DNA of 64,000 nt from Winogradskya humida (lineage in GTDB: Bacteria > Actinomycetota > Actinomycetes > Mycobacteriales > Micromonosporaceae): the NCBI RefSeq assembly GCF_016862215.1, contig NZ_BOMN01000131.1, positions 46,137 to 110,136 of the forward strand, in the 5' to 3' direction. Under the pieces are notes generated by a model. That model had not been told where the DNA came from, ran no database searches, and saw only the letters and a program-made list of their open reading frames with translations. Numbering within the stretch: position 1 is the stretch's first letter; each line of letters opens with the position of its first letter. Below are positions 63,001 through 64,000 of the stretch, one piece after another. The position numbers were made by a program, and so were the translations under genes.

Positions 63001-64000
63001 GGTGGCGCTGCACCTGGCCGCTCAGGCGTTGCGGTCGGGGGAGTGCTCTCTCGCACTGGCCGGTGGTGTGACAGTGATGGCCACGCCCGGGACGTTTGTT
63101 GACTTCTCCCGGCAGCAGGGCTTGTCGGTGGACGGGCGCTGCCGCGCATTCTCCTCCGACGCGGACGGGACGGGCTGGTCCGAAGGGGCCGGCGTACTCG
63201 TCGTCGAGCGACTGTCCGACGCGCAGCGCAACGGGCACCGGGTCCTGGCAGTGGTCCGGGGCTCGGCCGTGAACCAGGACGGTGCCTCGAACGGGCTGAC
63301 CGCCCCGAACGGCCCGTCGCAGCAGCGCGTGATCCGGTCGGCGCTCGCCAATGCGCGACTGTCGCCCGGTGACGTTGATGTGGTGGAAGCGCACGGGACT
63401 GGCACGACGCTGGGCGACCCGATCGAGGCGCAGGCGTTGCTGGCTACGTACGGTCAGGATCGTCCGGAGGACCGGCCGCTCTGGCTCGGGTCCGTCAAGT
63501 CCAACATCGGGCACACGCAGGCCGCCGCTGGTGTGGCCGGGTTGATGAAGATGGTGCTGGCGCTGCAGAACCAGCAACTGCCGCAGACTCTGCACGCCAC
63601 CAAGCCGTCGTCCCACGTCGACTGGACGTCGGGTGAGGTGCGGCTGCTGAGCGAGCCCGTGGCATGGCCGGTGAACGGCCGGGTCCGGCGGGCCGGTGTC
63701 TCGTCGTTCGGCATGAGCGGCACCAACGCGCACATCATCCTCGAAGAACCGCCGGCCGACGAGACCGCGCCGGCCGCCGGTCCGGCACCGGTCGTCTCGG
63801 ATGCCGCCGCCTTCGTGGTGTCGGCCAAGTCCGCCGCCGGCGCGGCCGCTCAGGTTGCCGGCCTGCGCGAATGGCTGACGGACCACCCGGAGCTGGACCC
63901 CGCAGAGGTGGCCTGGTCGCTGGTGACCACGCGGTCGGTGTTCGAGCACCGGGCCGTCGTGGTGGGCGACGATCAGATCAGCGGTGTCGCTCGTGCGGAT
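48038..64000 (+). CDS. Modular type I PKS, 3'-truncated: three complete modules and a fourth KS
   Basis: Open for 5321 codons to the window edge with no stop. GTG at 48038 starts a docking helix (MADEETLRDYLKWATTNLHETR...) and has GTGAGG just upstream. Modules: j (KS-AT-KR-ACP), k (KS-AT-DH-KR-ACP), l (KS-AT-KR-ACP), m (KS and the start of the KS-AT linker, then cut). ATs: j and l have GHSVGE with HPFH (malonyl-like); k has GHSQGE with YASH (methylmalonyl). KRs of j and l have LDD and k has IDD, all B-type with intact Tyr. Predicted outputs: hydroxyl, methyl-branched alkene, hydroxyl. It contains one in-frame TTA leucine codon (48407). It follows the two-module PKS gene by 25 bp, so it is almost certainly in the same operon. 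Confidence 0.96.
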   Translation, partial: MADEETLRDYLKWATTNLHETRERLREVEERSHEPIAIVGIGCRYPGGAQDPEGFWGLLAAGGDAVAGFPTDRGWDIEELYEQDPDGTSHVREAGFMQDASGFDAGFFGISPREAVAMDPQQRLLLEVSWEALERAGIDPSSLRGSLTGVFAGASLSGYGFGPGVDEDMDGHLMTGTSTSIISGRVSYTLGLEGPAVTVDTACSSSLVALHMAAQALRSGECTLALAGGVTTIASPIMFTQFSRQLGLARNGRCKAFSADADGMGISEGVGMIVLERLSDARRNGHRVLAVVRGSAINQDGASNGLTAPNGPSQQRVIRAALANARLTTADVDAVEAHGTGTTLGDPIEAQALLATYGQDRAGQSPLWLGSVKSNIGHTQAAAGIAGVIKMVLALQNEQLPRTLHADAPSPHVNWSAGEVRLLNEPVAWPVSERPRRAGVSSFGISGTNAHIIVEEAPAPEAAEAEETAAPVVSGAGAWVVSARSAPGLAAQAARLRDWITAHPGLTPADVARSLTATRTAYEHRAVVLGGDRDELMSGLGSLAAAQSSGSVVSGVARSAARVGLIFAGQGSQWAGMGRGLYESSPVFAAEFDRVCDLLDVPVRDLVLGADGVDESLATQTLYAQTGLFAFEVSLAAVLRAAGVNVHAVMGHSVGEIAAAYVAGALSLPDACKLVSARARLMQALPAGGAMAAINAPEADVIPTLAGASIAAVNGPDSVVVSGDSAAVESVLKHWKEQGRRVRALRVSHPFHSPAMDPVLDELGEVATGLDHQRPKLLWAGALTGELISECDGGYWPAQTRQAVRFADALTTLGGQGISVFLEVGPDGSLSSLGPETVADAVFVPLQRRNESVAGLLGGLARAFVHGVAVDWATLLPAGDNVELPTYAFQHERYWLKTATTTAPARGGDGASSPAETQFWAAVEGGDLAQLTDTLAVGRERSFADVLPALAKWRRHEQDRSLTTSWRYRTTWAPVIESGTGVLSGTWLVITEPDSGPESGPVFGPRFGPDIVAALTARGAEVIVIEAGADVTDRAALAALLPQPGPVAGVLSLLALNETPLPEHPVVSRGTAATLALIQALADHNIDAPLWLATRGAVAGSPSELLSNPVQAQIWGLGRVVALESPDRWGGLIDLPVVFDDRAGARLVTVLAGCGEDQVAIRSGAILGRRLTRAAQPRDTNSGWRPRGAALITGGTGAIAGHVAQWLAARGTQRLILTSRSGPGAGGVAGSAAALATAGARVDVVAADVSDRADLTGLLAWAGPDVSAVLHTAGVLDDGVVQRLTPARLATALAAKAAGATLLDELTADLDLEAFVLFSSSSSIFGAAGQGNYAAANAYLDALAENRRARGLAGLAVAWGAWAGAGLAGSNDVVRHRTQQGPMPAMDPQLAVRALGDALHGPDAVLAVMDVDWPQLAAAPGARDLRDLPLVRDLPEIRALIATGAGTEGIVRGQGELAQRLTGLSRAEQEDLLAEVVQAEAAAVLGYASPGAVDAERAFTDLGFDSLTAVELRNGLNAATGLRLPATLIFDYPNPLALAAQLRTELAGDLAAGPALPAPVIATTADDPMVIVGMSCRFPGGTSTPEQFWDLLATGGDGIGDVPRDRGWDLDNLFDPDPDSDGTSYVAKGGFLHEVADFDAGFFGISPREALAMDPQQRLLLEVAWEALERAGIAPETLRGSPTGVFAGGYGSGYAMVAALTGNQSSGAEGHLMTGNATSALSGRVSYALGLEGPAATIDTACSSSMVALHMAGQALRSGECSLALVGGVTIMATPWELVGFSQQRGLAMDGRCKAFSADADGMGMAEGAGMLVVERLSDARRNGHPVLAVVRASAINQDGASNGMTAPNGPSQQRVIRAALATAQLTPSDVDVVEAHGTGTTLGDPIEAQALLAAYGQDRPEGRPLWIGSVKSNIGHTQAAAGVAGIMKMVLALQNEQLPRTLHADQPSPHVDWTAGDVRLLTEPVPWPGDGRVRRAGVSAFGISGTNAHVILEQAPASDPVEVTGTPRVVDTGGIQAWPLSARSADGLAGQADRLHAWLAARPELDAADVSWSLTVTRSVFEHRAVVIGSTGLLPELGGLAAGQLSAAVVSGRARARVRPVFVFPGQGSQWIGMGRDLAASSEVFAARLAECEQALAPYGTWSLFDETADWDAADVVQPLLWAVMVSLAAVWEAAGVHPSAVVGHSQGEIAAAVVAGMLSLEDGARVVALRSQSLRALAGAGGMMSVSEPAAVVEKRLERFAGRLSLAAVNGPATVVVSGEPAALRDLKEAVEADGVRARMVAVDYASHCAQVESLEQEIIAALAGLNPRAGRVPMVSAMTGEMLTGTELDAGYWYASLRAPVHFDRAVRVLAGLGHQLFIETTPHPVMLGAISDILEEVAGTAGPGAVPGAVCGTLRRDDGGVHRLLTSLAEAFVHGAAVDWTRILPAAVQVELPTYAFQHERYWPAGLVALPAPGGGGDPVSLGQSAIDHPLLGAAVELQSGELVCTGRLSLRTQPWLGDHVVGGMALLPGTGFVELAVRAGDQAGCGLLEELTLQAPLVVPADGSGVQIQVVLSAADEQGRRDVQVFSRTGSEPAWTGHASGVLAPAVEDAVPDAELAVWPPENAVPLDVADLYGVRLGEVYGPSFHGLRAAWQRGDDVFAEVELPEVVAGEAGSYGIHPVLLDAVLHAAGLVEEAEAGLRMPFAWTGVQLSAGGASVLRARLRREGQDGLTLTAADTTGAPVVSVTSLVYRPVAIEQLTSAEPETLFALDWTPVDVSGSRGAGDWVLFGEDRFGLGVRAYAEDADLPAAALACVAGPDAAGQALDLVQRWLADERVEPVPLVVLTRGGVAAVPGEGVSDLGAAAVWGLLRSAQSENPGRIVLVDLPATGGLDVDVLATGEPELALRDSVAYARRLTRPARVEAAAPEGTAGALLITGGTGTLGGIVAKHFVTTGRADDVVLLSRSGPEAGGAGVLAAEIAELGAQARIIACDVADRDAVAAIVDGTPSLRSVFHAAGIIDDGVIATLSPERLAAVMRPKADAAWHLHELTQDLSLDHFVMFSSAAAAFGAPGQGNYAAANGYLDGLASYRQAAGLAGLSLQWGPWVHEAGIGRDLGEVSLNRIARSGIAAMGAEEGLAVLDRALARPEAILVPARLDLDGLRAQAADLGEVPPLWRVLAVQLTEGSGLRGAPARRTAAGATATPGDAGQALRQKLAAMPGPERDRFLLDLVRRLVAAVLGHSSSDAVEAGRAFTDLGFDSLTAVELRNRLRSETGLRLPATLVFDYPTPAVLATLLRTELVGDLVTAAVNTPQPPLAVAGTDEPIAIVGMACRFPGGVSNPEELWRLLSTGTDAIGEAPRNRGWDLDSMFDPDPDHDGTSYVAEGGFLSGVADFDAGFFGISPREALAMDPQQRLLLEVSWEALEQAGIDPGVLQGSPTGVFAGGYGSGYGTVMALVGEGTAGLEGHMMTGSATSVLSGRVSYALGLEGPAVTIDTACSSSLVALHLAAQALRSGECSLALAGGVTIMATPWEMVGFSQQRGLAMNGRSKAFSADADGMGMAEGAGMLVVERLSDARRNGHHVLAIVRGSAVNQDGASNGLTAPNGPSQQRVIRSALANARLSPADVDVVEAHGTGTTLGDPIEAQALLATYGQDRPEDRPLWLGSVKSNFGHTQAAAGVAGVMKMVLALQNEQLPRTLHAEQPSPHVDWSAGDVRLLSEPVPWPVTGQVRRAGVSSFGISGTNAHIILEEPPADGTTPAARPAPIVSGTAAWVVSARSARGLAAQAGRLREWASARPGLNPADVAWSLATTRSAFEHRAVVLGDDLIAGLGSLAAGVSSGAVVTGVVQPDARVGLVFAGQGSQWTGMGRALYESSPVFAAEFDRVCELLDVPVRDLVLGADETPMDQTPMDQTLYAQTGLFAFEVALAAVVKAAGVPVDAVVGHSVGEVAAAYVAGVLSLPDACRLVTTRARLMQELPAGGAMAAINAPEADVIPTLAGASIAAVNGPESVVVSGDLAAVESVMSHWKKQGRRVRALRVSHPFHSPAMDPVLSELAGVAAGLTYDRPQLLWAGALTGELVGECDGGYWPAQTRDAVRFADALTTLAAEGVSVFLEIGPDGSLSSLGPEAVADAVFVPLQRRTEPDGGLVGGLARAFVHGVPVDWSALLPAGERIELPTYAFRHERYWPEGLLTLPTPNNAGTAPDSGADAEFWAAVENGTLDLGDDQQLGELLPALASWRRRAVDRSLTADWRYRVNWLPVSEPDAGALSGTWLVVRSAGQDCGDVVAALTARGAEVSLVELATLPEHGEVAGVLSLLALDEAPMPDFPAVSQGLAATLALVQAGIEAPLWIATRGAVTTGSGDVLSSPVQAQAWGLGRVVALEHPDRWGGLIDLPAVLDERAGARLVAVLAGSGEDEVAIRPAAVLGRRLSRAPRPRSTTDGWQPRGDVLITGGTGAIAGHVSHWLTGRGAQRLILTSRSGPAAANTARLAAELAGTGARVDIVAADAGDRDDLAGLLAWSGPAISTIMHTAGVLDDGVVERLSPDRFATVLRAKATGAALLDELTAGLDLDAFVLFSSAAATLGTAGQGNYAAANAYLDALAENRRGRGLPALAVAWGAWNGSGFADSSDAVRARVRRGAMPAMDPDLAVRALGEALDGTDAVLSVMDVDWALLAAAPGAADLRELPLVRDLPEIRALPVAAVTTIAGSRGELAQRLGGLDRAAQERLLTELVRAEAATVLGHASAEAVSDRQAFKDLGFDSLTAVELRNRLNTVSGLRLPATLIFDYPTPTALAQFLRGELVGRDAIAPGVVATTAAADEPLAIVGMSCRFPGGVATPEQFWHLLAGGGDAIGEFPTDRGWDIESIYDPDRESDGTSYVAQGGFLSGVADFDAGFFGISPREALAMDPQQRLLLEVSWEALERSGIDPSTLHGSPTGVFAGGFSSGYSVAVTLAGQGESGVEGHMMTGNATSVLSGRVSYALGLEGPAVTVDTACSSSLVALHLAAQALRSGECSLALAGGVTVMATPGTFVDFSRQQGLSVDGRCRAFSSDADGTGWSEGAGVLVVERLSDAQRNGHRVLAVVRGSAVNQDGASNGLTAPNGPSQQRVIRSALANARLSPGDVDVVEAHGTGTTLGDPIEAQALLATYGQDRPEDRPLWLGSVKSNIGHTQAAAGVAGLMKMVLALQNQQLPQTLHATKPSSHVDWTSGEVRLLSEPVAWPVNGRVRRAGVSSFGMSGTNAHIILEEPPADETAPAAGPAPVVSDAAAFVVSAKSAAGAAAQVAGLREWLTDHPELDPAEVAWSLVTTRSVFEHRAVVVGDDQISGVARAD
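48137..52680 (+). other. PKS module j: KS-AT(malonyl, HPFH)-KR(B-type)-ACP
   Basis: KS Cys at 48644. The TTA codon (48407-48409) lies in the conserved MDPQQRLLLE stretch. AT Ser at 49994 (GHSVGE), HPFH (50282-50293). A dimerisation element (FWAAVEGGDL) precedes the KR. A four-copy 12-bp repeat (51016-51063) lies in the structural part of the KR. KR has GGTGAIAGH, HTAGVLDD and Tyr at 52034. ACP Ser at 52553; after it the usual RNRL reads RNGL. Confidence 0.92.
51016..51063 (+). repeat. Four imperfect 12-bp tandem repeats in the structural KR half of module j
   Basis: Units at 51016, 51028, 51040 and 51052, each ending GGGCC, encode DSGP, ESGP, VFGP, RFGP in frame. The matching region of the other KRs is not repetitive. 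Confidence 0.88.
52733..57895 (+). other. PKS module k: KS-AT(methylmalonyl)-DH-KR(B-type)-ACP
   Basis: KS Cys at 53261 in ATIDTACSSSM. AT Ser at 54596 (GHSQGE) and YASH (54896-54907) indicate methylmalonyl-CoA. DH at about 55450-56260 has HVVGGMALLP with His at 55547 and Asp at 56039, both intact. There is no ER: only the structural KR half lies between DH and KR. KR has GGTGTLGG, IDD and Tyr at 57218. ACP Ser at 57770. Predicted trisubstituted alkene unit. Confidence 0.93.
57956..62405 (+). other. PKS module l: KS-AT(malonyl, HPFH)-KR(B-type)-ACP
   Basis: KS Cys at 58484. The KS lysine motif reads KSNFGHT near 58995, where all other KSs here have KSNIGH. AT Ser at 59828 (GHSVGE), HPFH (60116-60127). 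A 15-bp duplication (59701-59730) lies in the AT. KR has GGTGAIAGH, HTAGVLDD and Tyr at 61772. ACP Ser at 62285. Predicted beta-hydroxyl unit. Confidence 0.92.
59701..59730 (+). repeat. 15-bp in-frame duplication in the AT of module l
   Basis: GACCCCGATGGATCA occurs at 59701-59715 and again at 59716-59730, giving TPMDQTPMDQT. The related AT of module g has a single MDQT at this point. Confidence 0.93.
62459..64000 (+). other. PKS module m (partial): KS and start of KS-AT linker
   Basis: KS Cys at 62987 (TACSSS), followed by EAHGTGT and KSNIGHT. The window ends in the KS-AT linker before the AT catalytic core, so extender and reduction cannot be predicted. The KS differs from those of k and l in ATPGTFVDFSRQQG, where they read ATPWELVGFSQQRG or ATPWEMVGFSQQRG. 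Confidence 0.93.

Overview
The window is almost entirely a modular type I polyketide synthase (PKS) locus from a high-GC actinomycete. Evidence for the host type: codons end overwhelmingly in G or C, GTG starts occur, and actinobacterial families such as DUF1707 are present. The genus cannot be fixed from the sequence. All PKS genes lie on the + strand, and both the first and the last run off the window.

Layout. (1) Positions 1-22285: the 3' part of a giant PKS gene with one partial and three complete fully reducing modules (KS-AT-DH-ER-KR-ACP; visible ATs malonyl-type) and a C-terminal docking domain. (2) Positions 22286-24589: a non-PKS island. It holds a bidirectional terminator, a convergent type II thioesterase gene (- strand), an intergenic region with four 13-bp tandem repeats, a 104-aa protein of unknown function, a DUF1707 protein with an apparent leaderless promoter, a strong terminator, and a 175-bp leader with a candidate promoter and a perfect 10-bp inverted repeat. 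(3) Positions 24590-38494: a three-module PKS whose first KR is degenerate. (4) Positions 38536-48012: a two-module PKS with A-type KRs. (5) Positions 48038-64000: the 5' part of another PKS, open for 5321 codons with no stop, holding three complete modules and the KS of a fourth.

The three downstream PKS proteins start with class-1 coiled-coil docking helices, and the first three PKS proteins end with the matching acidic DDD/EIFxFIxxELG-type tail. This supports the transfer order 1 -> 3 -> 4 -> 5 along the DNA. No loading module and no chain-releasing thioesterase are in the window, so it covers a middle section of the assembly line (at least 13 modules).

Read by colinearity (inference): about four consecutive fully reduced units give a saturated alkyl stretch. 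An unreduced ketone from a unit with an atypical AT follows, then a run of hydroxyl-bearing units (KR stereotypes B/B-like, A, A, A, B), one methylmalonyl-derived alkene unit (DH-KR), and a further B-type hydroxyl. This suggests a large polyol macrolide or linear polyol with a long saturated segment and one ketone. I do not assign a named compound.

The most notable signals are: the dead KR (Tyr to Phe plus a deleted glycine-motif residue); four ATs sharing an unusual FVAH specificity motif; perfect intragenic repeats of 350, 150 and 149 bp, evidence of recent gene conversion between modules; several in-frame minisatellites; a single in-frame TTA codon in the last PKS gene; and the compact regulatory island between the first two PKS genes.
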